Source: Pedococcus cremeus (GTDB taxonomy: Bacteria; Actinomycetota; Actinomycetes; Actinomycetales; Dermatophilaceae). From it: DNA of 64,000 nt. Below the pieces are notes generated by a model, which saw only the letters and a program-made list of their open reading frames with translations, searched no databases and had not been told where the DNA came from. Shown here piece after piece: positions 8,365 through 16,827 of this stretch. The stretch's first letter is position 1; each line of letters begins with the position of its first letter. Made by a program: the position numbers and the translations under genes. Where the stretch lies: positions 124,001-188,000 of the forward strand of contig NZ_FOHB01000008.1 of the NCBI RefSeq assembly GCF_900111375.1, in the 5' to 3' direction.

Positions 8365-9511
8365 GGTTGCGCCAGCGCGGGTCCCCGCCGGCTCCGATGT
8401 TCTTCATCCGGCTGCAGATGTAGCCGAAGGAGACGTCGTGGTCGGGGTCGGCGATGCCCAGCCGTCCGCCGGCGCCGGTGTGGCCGAAGGAGCGCGGTCC
8501 GAACCCCGGCATGCTGGGTGAGGCCAGCTGGTAGCCGAGGCCGAAGCGGATATCCGGGCCTGCCGTCCCGCTCTCGATGAGGGTCGTCACGTCGTCGGTG
8601 CGTGGGCGGGTGACCTCGTCGAGGGTTGACTGCTCGATGAGCCGGACGCCGCCGACCGGCCCCAGCAGGGCGGCATACATGGTCGCGAGGGCGCGTGCGT
8701 CGGTGATGCCGCCGACGGCCGGCCGCTCTGCGGCATAGAACGCGCGGACCTGCTCGCCGTCGGCGAAGTCGGGGTCCATCGGTCCGTTCTCACGCAGGAA
8801 GTCTTGCCTCAGTGCGGCGTAGGTGCCCGGCTCGGGCTGCTCGTCGTCGACCGGCTGCATGGGGTCGACCGCTTCCCACACGCCGGGGACGACGCGGGGG
8901 ATCTCCTTCTCCGGCAGGCCGATCCACAGGTCGACACCGAGCGGCTCGGCGACCAGCGTGCGCACGTGCTGGCCGATGCTCCGGCCGGTGGCTCGTCGGA
9001 CGATCTCGTCCAGCAGGGTGCCGAAGGTGACGGGGTGGTAGGCCATCGCGGTGCCGGGCTCCCACAGAGGGGCCGCACCGGCCAGGGCTGCCGTCACGGC
9101 TGGGCCACGGTGCAGGTCGAGACCGCTGAGCCCGGTGCCCAGCGGCGGGTAGGGCAGGCCGGCGGTGTGCGAGGCCACCATGCCGAGGGTGACCTCGTCC
9201 TTGCCGGCGGCGGCGAACTCGGGCCACCACGTGGCCACGCGCTCGTCGGGGTCGAGGTCGCCGCGTTCGACGAGCATCGCGAGCACGGTCGCGGTGATGC
9301 CCTTGGTGCAGGAGGCCACCATCATCAACGCGTCGTCGGGCATGGGGCGGTCGTTGACGACGTCGGTCCCTGCCCACAGGTCCACCACCTTGGTGCCGCG
9401 GTGGAACACGGCGACCGCGGCCGCGTCCTCGCCGCACTCGGTGAAGTTGCGGCGGAAGGCGTCCGCCACGACACCGAAGCCCTCCGCGACGAACGGCTCT
9501 GCCTGGCTCAT
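8333..9511 (-). CDS. Serine hydrolase of the beta-lactamase/EstB family
   Basis: A 392-residue class C beta-lactamase-like hydrolase. The SxxK motif is SCTK (Ser67, Lys70), the tyrosine is Tyr158 in AYHP, and the third motif is HTGAGG near residue 345 where lactamases carry KTG, as is usual for esterases of this family. No signal peptide is seen, so it probably acts in the cytoplasm on small esters or lactones. True beta-lactamase activity is unlikely from the HTG motif, though not excluded. Confidence 0.85.
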   Translation of the reverse strand: MSQAEPFVAEGFGVVADAFRRNFTECGEDAAAVAVFHRGTKVVDLWAGTDVVNDRPMPDDALMMVASCTKGITATVLAMLVERGDLDPDERVATWWPEFAAAGKDEVTLGMVASHTAGLPYPPLGTGLSGLDLHRGPAVTAALAGAAPLWEPGTAMAYHPVTFGTLLDEIVRRATGRSIGQHVRTLVAEPLGVDLWIGLPEKEIPRVVPGVWEAVDPMQPVDDEQPEPGTYAALRQDFLRENGPMDPDFADGEQVRAFYAAERPAVGGITDARALATMYAALLGPVGGVRLIEQSTLDEVTRPRTDDVTTLIESGTAGPDIRFGLGYQLASPSMPGFGPRSFGHTGAGGRLGIADPDHDVSFGYICSRMKNIGAGGDPRWRNLIDAVKASLA

Positions 9512-9584
9512 CCCGACAGCATGTCACTGCGGCGGGCGCCGGACCGCGCCGTGGTGGGCGCGGTCCGGTCTCGGGCCGGTCCCC

Positions 9585-10457
9585 TCAGGGAAGCGACTCG
9601 ATGCGGGGGAGGAGCCGTTCGAGGACCTGCTCGGTGAACTCGACGGGGTGCCCGTCGGGCAGCAGCTGGATCTCCCCGACACCGAGGCGTGCGTAGACCT
9701 CGGCCTCGGCGAGGAACGTGTCCGGGTCCCTCAGCGGGCCTCGGCTGTACATGACGGTCTTGCGGATCGCGTCGAAGTCCCGGCCCTCGCCGTCACAGTG
9801 TGACCGGAGCACGTCGAGCTTGTGGGTGACGTCGTCGACGCTGGTGGCGAAGAGGTTGCAGGCATCGGCGTAACGGGCGACCAGGCGCAGCGTCTTCTTC
9901 TCGCCGCCTCCGCCGATCATGACCATCGGCCTCCTGCCGCCGAGCGGTGCCGGCACGCAGAGGGTCTCCTCTAGCTGGTAGTGCCTGCCCGTGTAGGGAC
10001 CGTTGTCGTCGCTCCACATCTGGAGGCAGATCTGCACCGTTTCCTCCAGCCGCTCGAACCGCTCGGCAAGTGGCACGACCGGCACTCCCAGGCCTCGTTG
10101 CTCCCGCTCGTACCAGCCGGCGCCGATGCCGAAGAAGGCCCGGCCACCGGAGAGGACATCGAGCGTGGCGACGATCTTCGCGAGCAGGCCGGGGTGCCGG
10201 TAGGTCACGCCGGTGACGAGCAACCCCAAGGCGATCCGCTGGGTGTGGGCCGCGACGAAACCCAGCGTCGTGTAGCCCTCGAGCATCGGGTCGCCGGGGC
10301 CGCCGCCGCGGTGCGGCATCTGGAAGTAGTGGTCCATCGGGGTGAAGGAGGAGAGCCCGCCCTCATCGGCGAGGCGAGCGGTCTCGGCGAGCGTCGAGGC
10401 GATGAGCTCCGGCTCGACCGGCCGGGAGTAGTTCCAGTAGTGCAGCCCGAGGTCCAT
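9585..10457 (-). CDS. LLM-class F420-dependent oxidoreductase
   Basis: A 290-residue luciferase-like monooxygenase-fold protein beginning MDLGLHYWNYSRP. It shows the block LLAKIVATLDVLSGGRAFFG followed by GIGAGWYEREQ and the GRRPMVMIGGGGEKKTLRLVARYAD segment of actinobacterial F420-dependent enzymes. The expected role is a hydride transfer with F420 on an unknown substrate. I chose ATG 10457 because AAAGGA lies upstream; the frame stays open to a GTG at 10538, but that extension is a Thr-rich product of a tandem repeat with no ribosome site. It follows the GNAT gene on the same strand. Confidence 0.85.
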   Translation of the reverse strand: MDLGLHYWNYSRPVEPELIASTLAETARLADEGGLSSFTPMDHYFQMPHRGGGPGDPMLEGYTTLGFVAAHTQRIALGLLVTGVTYRHPGLLAKIVATLDVLSGGRAFFGIGAGWYEREQRGLGVPVVPLAERFERLEETVQICLQMWSDDNGPYTGRHYQLEETLCVPAPLGGRRPMVMIGGGGEKKTLRLVARYADACNLFATSVDDVTHKLDVLRSHCDGEGRDFDAIRKTVMYSRGPLRDPDTFLAEAEVYARLGVGEIQLLPDGHPVEFTEQVLERLLPRIESLP

Positions 10458-10485
10458 GGTGTCCTTTCGTCGTCCTGCCGGGGTG

Positions 10486-10530
10486 GTCTGGGTGAGTGGT
10501 GTCTGGGTCAGCGTTGTCGGGGTGAGCGTT
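10486..10530 (-). repeat. 15-bp tandem repeat, three units, in the leader of the LLM gene
   Basis: Three head-to-tail 15-bp units begin at 10486, 10501 and 10516; on the plus strand they share the pattern GTC(T/G)GGGT then a variable tail. They lie just upstream of the LLM oxidoreductase start and may affect its 5' UTR. Confidence 0.6.
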
Positions 10531-10557
10531 GTCTTCACGAGGGTCGTCGGGGCGGGC

Positions 10558-11094
10558 TCAGCGGTCGTGCACCGTGAAGCCGATCCATGAGTCCGGGGGC
10601 ACGTCGGGTTGGCCGGGCACGGCCCGACGCTCCTCGCTCCACCTCGGGTCGTGGGACGCCGCCACTGCTCGCCAGAAGTGCCCGGCCACGGTGTTGGCCT
10701 CCTGGAACGCCACCTCCCACCTCCCCGGGAACGTTGCCAGCACCTCGTGGACGAACTGGGAACCTACGCCGGTTCGGCGCGCGCCGGCGACGACGAAGAA
10801 GCTGTTGAGCACGAACGGCTGCCGCTCGAGGCTGCGCACGAACGCGAACCCGACGGGGGAGTCGCCGTGGTGGGCCAGGAACGCGGCCCAGCCGGCATCG
10901 GTCAGCGCGGCCTCCAGGCGTTCGGAGCGGAAGGTGCCGTCGGGATGGGGAAGCGTGCCGGTGAAGCGGGAGAGGTCGTGGCGGAAGAGCAGCCACAGGC
11001 GCTCGAGCACGGCCCTGTCGTCAGGGCCGACACGGCGGACGCGCACGGCCGAAGGTGGCTCGGGCTGGGGCTGGGGTTGAGTGGAGTCAGGCAT
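10558..11094 (-). CDS. GNAT family N-acetyltransferase
   Basis: A 178-residue acetyltransferase with a Pro/Gln-rich start (MPDSTQPQPQPEPP). It has a GNAT core: VRRVGPDDRAVLERLW at the start of the fold, VGFAFVRSLERQ, and the acetyl-CoA pyrophosphate-binding loop VVAGARRTGVGSQFVHEVL (R/Q-x-x-G-x-G/A form). The acyl acceptor cannot be read from the sequence. ATG 11094 is preceded by GGAGG inside a terminator-like hairpin (separate entry), so expression is probably controlled at the leader. Confidence 0.85.
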   Translation of the reverse strand: MPDSTQPQPQPEPPSAVRVRRVGPDDRAVLERLWLLFRHDLSRFTGTLPHPDGTFRSERLEAALTDAGWAAFLAHHGDSPVGFAFVRSLERQPFVLNSFFVVAGARRTGVGSQFVHEVLATFPGRWEVAFQEANTVAGHFWRAVAASHDPRWSEERRAVPGQPDVPPDSWIGFTVHDR

Positions 11095-11095
11095 G

Positions 11096-11136
11096 AAAAA
11101 AGCCTCCGCGTGCCGCGATGTGCGGACGGGAGGCTT
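11096..11136 (-). promoter_or_regulatory. Terminator-like attenuator hairpin overlapping the GNAT ribosome site
   Basis: On the reverse strand AAGCCTCC (11136-11129) pairs with GGAGGCTT (11107-11100) and is followed at once by six T (11101-11096), one C and the ATG. The 3' arm contains the GGAGG Shine-Dalgarno. The same structure could terminate transcription or hide the ribosome site. A TATCCT box lies about 15 bases upstream of the hairpin, so the leader would be very short. A leader peptide was not found. Confidence 0.6.
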
Positions 11137-11263
11137 CGAGTACGGGTTGCAGGATAGCAGTTCCCTGGTCCCTGACGGGTGGAACGCGCAAACCACGTGG
11201 GGCCCACACGGGGCTCGGCCGCCCCGCATCGTGGAGCTCCTCGATGCGGGACGGCCGCGGCGC

Positions 11264-12286
11264 TCAGAGGCGCACGACCATCTTGCCTGTGTTGTCGCCG
11301 CGCAGGACCCCGAGGAACGCGTCGACGGCGTTCTCGAACCCGTCGACCGTCGTCTCCCGCAGCGACAGCGAACCGTCGGCCAGCCACTGGGCCGCCCGCT
11401 CGGCATACTCGCCTGCCAGGTCGTAGTGGTCACCGACGAGGAAGCCCTGGATGCGGCCGCGGGTCTGGATGAGGCGCGCCAGGTTGCGCGGGCCGGGGGC
11501 GGGCTCGGTGTCGTTGTAGACGGAGATCATGCCGCAGACGGCGATGCGTCCGTTGAGGCGCAGCGACCCGATGGCGGCCTCGAGGTGGTCACCGCCGACG
11601 TTGTCGAAGTAGACGTCGATGCCGTCGGGGGCCAGCTCGCGCAGGGCCTCGGAGACCTTGCGCTCGCGGTAGGAGAACGCAGCGTCGAAGCCGAGGTCCT
11701 CGGTGAGGTGACGCACCTTCTCGGGGGAGCCGGCGCTGCCGATGACCTTGCTGGCGCCCAGCGCCTTGGCGATCTGGCCGACGGCGCCGCCGACCGCGCC
11801 CGCCGCACCGGAGACGAAGACGACGTCGCCCTCCTTGAGGTCGGCGATGCGCTTCAGGCCGGCGTATGCCGTGAGGCCCGTCATGCCCAGCACGCCCAGG
11901 TACGCGGATGCCGGGGCGGCGTCGACGTCGACCTTGCGGGCGTGCTTCGCCTCGACGACGGCGACCTCCCGCCAGCCGAGGGCGTGCAGCACGTGGTCGC
12001 CCGGCTTGAAGCCCTCGGCGCGCGACTCCTCCACGATGCCCACGGCACCACCGGTCATCGCCTCGCCCACGGCGTAGGGCGCGGCATACGACTTGGCTGC
12101 GCTCATGCGGCCCCGCATGTACGGGTCGACGGAGAGCACCTCGTTGCGCACCCGGATCTGGCCCTCAGCGAGCTCGGGCACGTCGCTCTCGGCGAGCTCG
12201 AAGTTCTCCGGCGTCGGCCAGCCGGTCGGGCGGGAGGCGAGGCGCCACTCGCGGGGAGCGGTGGTGGGGGCGGGGGAGTCGGTCAT
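11264..12286 (-). CDS. Zinc-free MDR NADP-dependent oxidoreductase (CurA/PTGR-like)
   Basis: A 340-residue medium-chain reductase of the leukotriene B4 dehydrogenase / CurA type, which reduces the C=C bond of alpha,beta-unsaturated ketones with NADPH. Visible family blocks: SVDPYMRGRM near residue 55, LGMTGLTAYAGL, the nucleotide loop VSGAAGAVGGAVGQ, IDVYFDNVGG and GRIAVCGMIS. The zinc-binding residues of alcohol dehydrogenases are absent. ATG 12286 has CAGGAGG upstream. It lies on the same strand as the alcohol dehydrogenase, cupin and MerR genes, but a strong hairpin at 12391-12425 separates it from them, so it likely has its own promoter. Confidence 0.85.
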   Translation of the reverse strand: MTDSPAPTTAPREWRLASRPTGWPTPENFELAESDVPELAEGQIRVRNEVLSVDPYMRGRMSAAKSYAAPYAVGEAMTGGAVGIVEESRAEGFKPGDHVLHALGWREVAVVEAKHARKVDVDAAPASAYLGVLGMTGLTAYAGLKRIADLKEGDVVFVSGAAGAVGGAVGQIAKALGASKVIGSAGSPEKVRHLTEDLGFDAAFSYRERKVSEALRELAPDGIDVYFDNVGGDHLEAAIGSLRLNGRIAVCGMISVYNDTEPAPGPRNLARLIQTRGRIQGFLVGDHYDLAGEYAERAAQWLADGSLSLRETTVDGFENAVDAFLGVLRGDNTGKMVVRL

Positions 12287-12390
12287 GGGTGGACCTCCTG
12301 AGGTGGTTTGGGGACTGTGGTTCGGGGGATGGGCCTCTTTGGGCAACAGGAACGGCACGGCCGGTATGCCGTGACCCTCCTCACGACGTG

Positions 12391-12425
12391 CGAGCGCCTC
12401 GCCACCCGGGGTGGCGAGGCGCTCG
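12391..12425. terminator. Perfect 16-bp stem hairpin terminator
   Basis: A 16-base arm (12391-12406) pairs perfectly with 12410-12425 around a three-base loop. It lies 28 bases after the stop of the alcohol dehydrogenase on the reverse strand. There is no U-run, as is common for actinobacterial terminators. Confidence 0.75.
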
Positions 12426-12452
12426 GACAGCCGTGTCAGGCGGGGTGCGCGC

Positions 12453-13493
12453 TCAGGCCAGCGTGGCGGTGTCGATGACGAAGCGGTAGCGCACGTCGGA
12501 GGCGAGCACGCGCTCGTAGGCCTCGTTGACCTTGTCGGCCGAGATGACCTCGACCTCGGAGCCGATGCCGTGCTCGGCGCAGAAGTCGAGCATCTCCTGG
12601 GTCAGGGCGATGCCGCCGATCATGGAGCCGGCGTAGGAGCGGCGGGCGCCGATGAGGGAGAAGACGTTGAGGCTCAGCGGCTCCGCCGGGGCGCCGACGT
12701 TGACGAGCGTGCCGTCCACGGCGAGCAGGCCGAGGTAGGCGTCGACGTCGATCTTGGCGCTGACCGTGTTGATGATCAGGTCGAACCGGCTGGCCAGCTG
12801 CTCGAACGTGCTCGGGTCCGAGGTCGCGAAGTAGTGGTCGGCGCCCAGGCGGAGGCCGTCCTCCTGCTTCTTGAGCGACTGCGAGAGCACGGTCACCTCG
12901 GCGCCGAGGGCGTGGGCGATCTTGACGGCCATGTGGCCCAGGCCGCCGAGGCCGACGATGGCCACCTTCTTGCCCGGGCCGGCCTCCCACTTGCGCAGCG
13001 GCGCGTAGGTGGTGATGCCGGCGCACAGCAGCGGGGTGGCGGCGGCCGGGTCGATGCCCTCGGGGACCGACAGGACGTAGTCGGCGTCCACGACGACGTG
13101 GGTGGAGTAGCCGCCCTGGGTGGTGGTGCCGTCGCGGTCGGTCGCGGCGTACGTGCCGACCATGCCCTCGGCGCAGTACTGCTCGTCGCCATTGCGGCAG
13201 TTGGTGCACTCCCCGCAGGAGTTGACCATGCAGCCGACGCCGACGCGGTCGCCGACCTGGTGCCGGGTGACGTCGGAGCCGACCTCGGTGACGACGCCGA
13301 CGATCTCGTGGCCCGGCACGACCGGGAAGGGCTGCGGGCCCCAGTCGCCGTTGACGGTGTGGATGTCGGAGTGGCAGATGCCGGCGTACTGGATCTCGAT
13401 GAGGACGTCGTTGGCTCCGACGTCGCGACGCTCGATGGTGGTCGGGGCCAGCGGCTGGCCGGCGGCGGGGGCGGCGTAGGCGTTCACGCGCAT
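12453..13493 (-). CDS. Zinc-dependent NAD(P) alcohol dehydrogenase (YahK/AdhC type)
   Basis: A 346-residue zinc MDR enzyme interconverting primary alcohols and aldehydes with NAD(P)H. Catalytic zinc ligands are visible in GICHSDIH (Cys), GHEIVG (His-Glu) and the later LLCAG (Cys); the structural zinc site is the four-cysteine run [15 protein letters not shown]. The cofactor loop is [15 protein letters not shown] 13493 is preceded by AAGGAG. It sits directly after the cupin and MerR genes on the same strand; the arrangement resembles AdhR-type MerR loci that respond to aldehydes, which is an inference from context. Confidence 0.88.
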   Translation of the reverse strand: MRVNAYAAPAAGQPLAPTTIERRDVGANDVLIEIQYAGICHSDIHTVNGDWGPQPFPVVPGHEIVGVVTEVGSDVTRHQVGDRVGVGCMVNSCGECTNCRNGDEQYCAEGMVGTYAATDRDGTTTQGGYSTHVVVDADYVLSVPEGIDPAAATPLLCAGITTYAPLRKWEAGPGKKVAIVGLGGLGHMAVKIAHALGAEVTVLSQSLKKQEDGLRLGADHYFATSDPSTFEQLASRFDLIINTVSAKIDVDAYLGLLAVDGTLVNVGAPAEPLSLNVFSLIGARRSYAGSMIGGIALTQEMLDFCAEHGIGSEVEVISADKVNEAYERVLASDVRYRFVIDTATLA

Positions 13494-13578
13494 GTGGAGT
13501 TCTCCTTGGGTTGGGGGAGTTGCGGTTCGGTCTGTGTCAGGACGAATCGTTCGGTCTGGACGGGGCCTTGGTGAGCGG

Positions 13579-13986
13579 TCAGCTCGCCGCGGTCGCGGCA
13601 TACTCCTCGTCGGTCACTGGCTCCAGCCAGTGCACGACGTCGTGGTCGTCGTCGCCCTCGTTGATGGCCAGGTGGACCATGAGCCGGTTGGGGGCGGCGC
13701 CGTGCCAGTGCTCCTCGTCGGCCTCGAAGAGGACGCGGTCGCCGGGGCGGATGACCTCGACGGGGCCACCGCGGCGCTGGCATAGCCCGACGCCCTCGGA
13801 GACGAAGACGGTCTGGCTGAGCGGGTGACGGTGCCAGTGGGTGCGGGCACCGGGCATGAAGTGCACCAGGTTCGCGGTCACGCGGGACGGCGACGGGGCC
13901 GCTGCGACGGCGTCGATGTAGACGTCACCGGTGAACCAGTCGGCCGGTCCCTTGGCGGTGTCGGTGGAGCTGCGGGTGATCTGCAC
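13579..13986 (-). CDS. Cupin domain protein (carboxymuconolactone/quercetinase-like)
   Basis: A 135-residue single-domain cupin. The metal-binding motifs are [16 protein letters not shown] (first cupin motif with two His and a Glu position) and [16 protein letters not shown] (second motif). I chose GTG 13986 because GAAGGAG precedes it. Small cupins next to MerR and alcohol dehydrogenase genes are frequent in actinobacteria and probably belong to a small-molecule stress response; the substrate is unknown. Confidence 0.85.
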   Translation of the reverse strand: MQITRSSTDTAKGPADWFTGDVYIDAVAAAPSPSRVTANLVHFMPGARTHWHRHPLSQTVFVSEGVGLCQRRGGPVEVIRPGDRVLFEADEEHWHGAAPNRLMVHLAINEGDDDHDVVHWLEPVTDEEYAATAAS

Positions 13987-14133
13987 GCTCTTCTCCTTCT
14001 CTGGGATGGCTCTGGGGGTTGTGGCGTTGCTGTGGCGCGGTGGGTCTTGTGGCATACGGGAGGTGTCCGGCGTGCTGGTGCTGGGCGCGTCGGGCCTGCG
14101 GACCGGCGCTGGTCCGCCACGCGTCACCGTGGG

Positions 14134-14595
14134 TTACGGCTTCTTGACCCGCTTGAGCTCGTCGGCGAGCTCGCGGGCCTCCTTCGACAGCAGCTCTGCG
14201 CGGTCCGTGTCGCCGGCGTCGACCGCCTGCCAGTAGTCGATCTTGAGGCGGACGTACCGCTGGCGCACGGCGAGCTGCTTCGCCTCGAGGGCCAGCCGGC
14301 GCTCCTGCTGCGCGAGCAGCTCGACCTGCTCGGTCGCGGCGGAGGGGCCGAGCTGCCCGTTGGCGACGTACTGGCGCATGTCGCTGACCGACATGCCCGT
14401 GGCCGCGAGGCAGGCGACCCACATGAGCTGGTCGAGGTCGCTCTCGTCGTAGACGCGGTGCTTGCTGCTGGCACCGCGGCTGATCGGCGCGATGACCCCG
14501 ATGGTCTCGTAGTAGCGGAGCGTGCTGGCCGGCAGCCCGGTCAGCGCGGCCGCCTCCTTGATCGTGTAGCTCTGCTGGGCCGTCCGTGCACTCAC
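14134..14595 (-). CDS. MerR family transcriptional regulator
   Basis: A 153-residue MerR regulator: helix-turn-helix at residues ~10-35 (YTIKEAAALTGLPASTLRYYE), the wing and second helix to ~80, then a long coiled coil (~85-120). There is no cysteine-rich metal site at the C-terminus (only one Cys, in WVACLA), so it is of the small-molecule or AdhR/YraB-like class rather than a metal sensor. GTG 14595 is the start. Its own promoter carries a perfect palindrome (separate entry). It heads the cupin and alcohol dehydrogenase genes on the same strand and likely controls them. Confidence 0.88.
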   Translation of the reverse strand: MSARTAQQSYTIKEAAALTGLPASTLRYYETIGVIAPISRGASSKHRVYDESDLDQLMWVACLAATGMSVSDMRQYVANGQLGPSAATEQVELLAQQERRLALEAKQLAVRQRYVRLKIDYWQAVDAGDTDRAELLSKEARELADELKRVKKP

Positions 14596-14602
14596 CTCTA
14601 CG

Positions 14603-14632
14603 ACACTAGGAACTTCAAGTACTTGAAGTCAA
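14603..14632 (-). promoter_or_regulatory. MerR promoter with 18-bp operator palindrome
   Basis: On the reverse strand TTGACT (14632-14627) and TAGTGT (14608-14603) are separated by 18 bases. The perfect palindrome ACTTCAAGTACTTGAAGT occupies 14612-14629, that is, the spacer plus part of the -35. A palindrome lying between -35 and -10 is the hallmark of MerR-controlled promoters, so this is probably the autoregulatory operator. Confidence 0.75.
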
Positions 14633-14757
14633 AAGCGTCGGCCGGTCTTCGGCGTTGACCACCCGGGCACCATCCCGATGGGGGATGGCGACGGGTTCCA
14701 GAGCCGGTGGAGCGTGTCTGGTGTCCCCGAGGAACAACCCCCTGAAGGAGAAACCAC

Positions 14758-15078
14758 ATGAACCGCTACATGTTCATCGCCCGCTACGACAGCGCCGGGG
14801 CCCGTGGAGTTGTGGCCAAGGGTGGTACGGCCCGGGCTGCCGCGATCGAGAAGGCTGCGGCTGACATGGGGGGACGCATGGAGAGCTTCGACTTCGCCTT
14901 CGGTGAGGACGACGTCTACACGCTGTGCGAGCTGCCCGACAACAAGGCCGCCGCTGCGGTGGCCCTGGCGGTGAACTCCACGGGACTGGCCCATGTCAGG
15001 ACCGCCGTGCTGATGACGCCCGCGGAGGTCGACGCGGCGACGGAGCAGGACGTGCACTACACCCCGCCCGGAACGTGA
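14758..15078 (+). CDS. GYD domain protein
   Basis: A 106-residue GYD-domain protein (MNRYMFIARYDSAGARGVVAKGG...). The family is a ferredoxin-like fold of unknown role; the characteristic segment FDFAFGEDDVYTLCELPDNKAAAAVALAV is present. A GAAGGAG ribosome site precedes ATG 14758. It is divergent from the MerR gene; their starts are ~160 bases apart, so MerR might also act here. Confidence 0.8.
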   Translation: MNRYMFIARYDSAGARGVVAKGGTARAAAIEKAAADMGGRMESFDFAFGEDDVYTLCELPDNKAAAAVALAVNSTGLAHVRTAVLMTPAEVDAATEQDVHYTPPGT

Positions 15079-15225
15079 CCTGACCAGGGCTGCGGCGCTC
15101 GCCTGAACGACCTTCCCGCAGGGGTGGCGAGACCGCTGGCCATCGGGCCCCGTGTCGGAGGTGCAAGGGACCTCGGTCTGTACGAGGCTTCAGAAGTGCA
15201 CGAGGCATCGACTTCTGGAGGACCC

Positions 15226-16713
15226 ATGGACCCTGTCGTCTCCCTGACCGGTGGCCGGGTGCGTGGGCGGGTGACCGGCGGGGTGAGCGCCTTCCTCGGC
15301 ATCCCGTATGCCGCGGCGCCGGTCGGGCCGGCGCGCTTCGAGGCGCCCCGACCGGCGCGGCCGTGGGACGGGGTCCGTGAGGCGACTGCCCTGGGGGCGA
15401 TGGCGACCCAGGCGCTTTACGCCCCGCCGATCGCCGCGCTGCTCGGCACGACGAACCTGCCCGGCGACGACCACCTGCACGTCAACGTCTGGACGCCGGA
15501 CCCCGCGGGCTCCGGGCTGCCGGTGATGGTCTGGATCCACGGCGGTGCCTTCACTCGGGGCGGCAACGCCCTCGCCGTCTACGACGGGTCCGCTTTCGCG
15601 CGCGACGGCGTGGTGCTCGTGTCAGTGAACTACCGGCTGGGCGTGCCAGGCTTCGCCGCGCTCGAAGGTGCGCCATCGAACCGTGGCCTGCGCGACCAGC
15701 TCCTGGCGCTGGCGTGGGTGCAGGAGAACGTCGCGGCGTTCGGCGGCGATCCCGGCAACGTCACGGTCTTCGGGGAGTCGGCCGGCGGCATGAGCGTGGC
15801 GACCCTCCTCGCATCGCCGGCGGCCGAGGGCCTGTTCCGGCGCGCGGTCGTGCAGAGCGGCACGGCCACGGCCGTTGCCGACGAGGACGACGCCAGGCTG
15901 GTCACGAAGGCGGTCGCTGCCCAGCTCGGGGTGCCGGCGACCGTCGAAGCACTCGGTGCCGCGGACCCCGAGCAGCTGCTCGAGGCGCAGAACGCCGTGG
16001 CGCTGGCCCTCGCCCAGGCGCCCGATCCCGCCCGGTGGGGCGCCAGCGTCATCCGCAACGGCCTCGGCGTCATGAGCCTCTTCCCGACGGTCGACGGCGA
16101 CGTCGTGCCCGACGTCCCACTGGCCCGGATCGCCGCCGGCGCCGGCAGCGGGGTCGAGCTTCTCACCGGCACCACCCGCGACGAGTTCCGCTTCTTCCTC
16201 GTGCCCACGGGCATCGCCGCGATGGTCAACGACGTGGCACTGCCGGTCGTGCTGGCTCGCTACGGCATCGACCCGTCCGTCGCTCAGGTGTATGCCGCGT
16301 CGCGCCCCGGTGCGAGCGCGGGTGATCTGCTCGCGGCGATCCTCACCGACAAGGCGTTCCGGCGGGAGACCGTTCGGCTCGCGGACGCGCACACCGCGGT
16401 CGGGGGCCGCACCCACGTGTACGAGTTCGACTGGGCATCCGGCGTTCCGGGCCTCGGTGCCTGCCACGCCCTCGAGCTGCCCTTCGTCTTCGACACCCTC
16501 GCCGGCGCCGAGCCGCTCACCGGGCCGAACCCACCCCATCAGCTGGCCGACGAGATGCATGCCGCCTGGGTGGCCTTCGCTTCGAGCGGTGACCCGGGCT
16601 GGGCGGCGTGGGACCCGGACAAGCGCCCGGTCCAGGTGTTCGGCATGCCCTCCTCCCTGCAGCTCGACCCCAGGGTCGAGGACCTGGCAGCCCTGGACAA
16701 CGCAGGGAGCTGA
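15226..16713 (+). CDS. Type-B carboxylesterase / lipase family
   Basis: A 495-residue alpha/beta hydrolase of the carboxylesterase family. N-terminal block GGRVRGRVTGGVSAFLGIPYAAAP is typical. The oxyanion-hole region is MVWIHGGAFTRGG, the nucleophile is Ser185 in GESAGG, the acid lies in TTRDEFRFFL and the catalytic His in GACHALELPFVFD. No signal peptide is seen, so a cytoplasmic esterase is likely. I chose ATG 15226, preceded by CTGGAGG, over an upstream GTG in the same frame at 15124. Confidence 0.9.
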   Translation: MDPVVSLTGGRVRGRVTGGVSAFLGIPYAAAPVGPARFEAPRPARPWDGVREATALGAMATQALYAPPIAALLGTTNLPGDDHLHVNVWTPDPAGSGLPVMVWIHGGAFTRGGNALAVYDGSAFARDGVVLVSVNYRLGVPGFAALEGAPSNRGLRDQLLALAWVQENVAAFGGDPGNVTVFGESAGGMSVATLLASPAAEGLFRRAVVQSGTATAVADEDDARLVTKAVAAQLGVPATVEALGAADPEQLLEAQNAVALALAQAPDPARWGASVIRNGLGVMSLFPTVDGDVVPDVPLARIAAGAGSGVELLTGTTRDEFRFFLVPTGIAAMVNDVALPVVLARYGIDPSVAQVYAASRPGASAGDLLAAILTDKAFRRETVRLADAHTAVGGRTHVYEFDWASGVPGLGACHALELPFVFDTLAGAEPLTGPNPPHQLADEMHAAWVAFASSGDPGWAAWDPDKRPVQVFGMPSSLQLDPRVEDLAALDNAGS

Positions 16714-16827
16714 CGCGGTCCCAGGAGACGCTGCGTCTTCTGCATGAGTCCACCCCCACGCACCGGGGCTACCTTCCGAGAGGGCCACACCACTGGCCGA
16801 TCGCTCATCCCGGGAGGTTCGAGGTCA

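Noticed and set aside
9585-10538. Upstream GTG start for the LLM oxidoreductase at 10538
   Set aside because: The extension is low-complexity Thr-rich sequence from a 15-bp repeat, with no ribosome site; ATG 10457 has AAAGGA.
11081-12301. 406-residue plus-strand frame opposite the CurA-like gene
   Set aside because: Shadow composition; it begins in the antisense of the attenuator and has no ribosome site.
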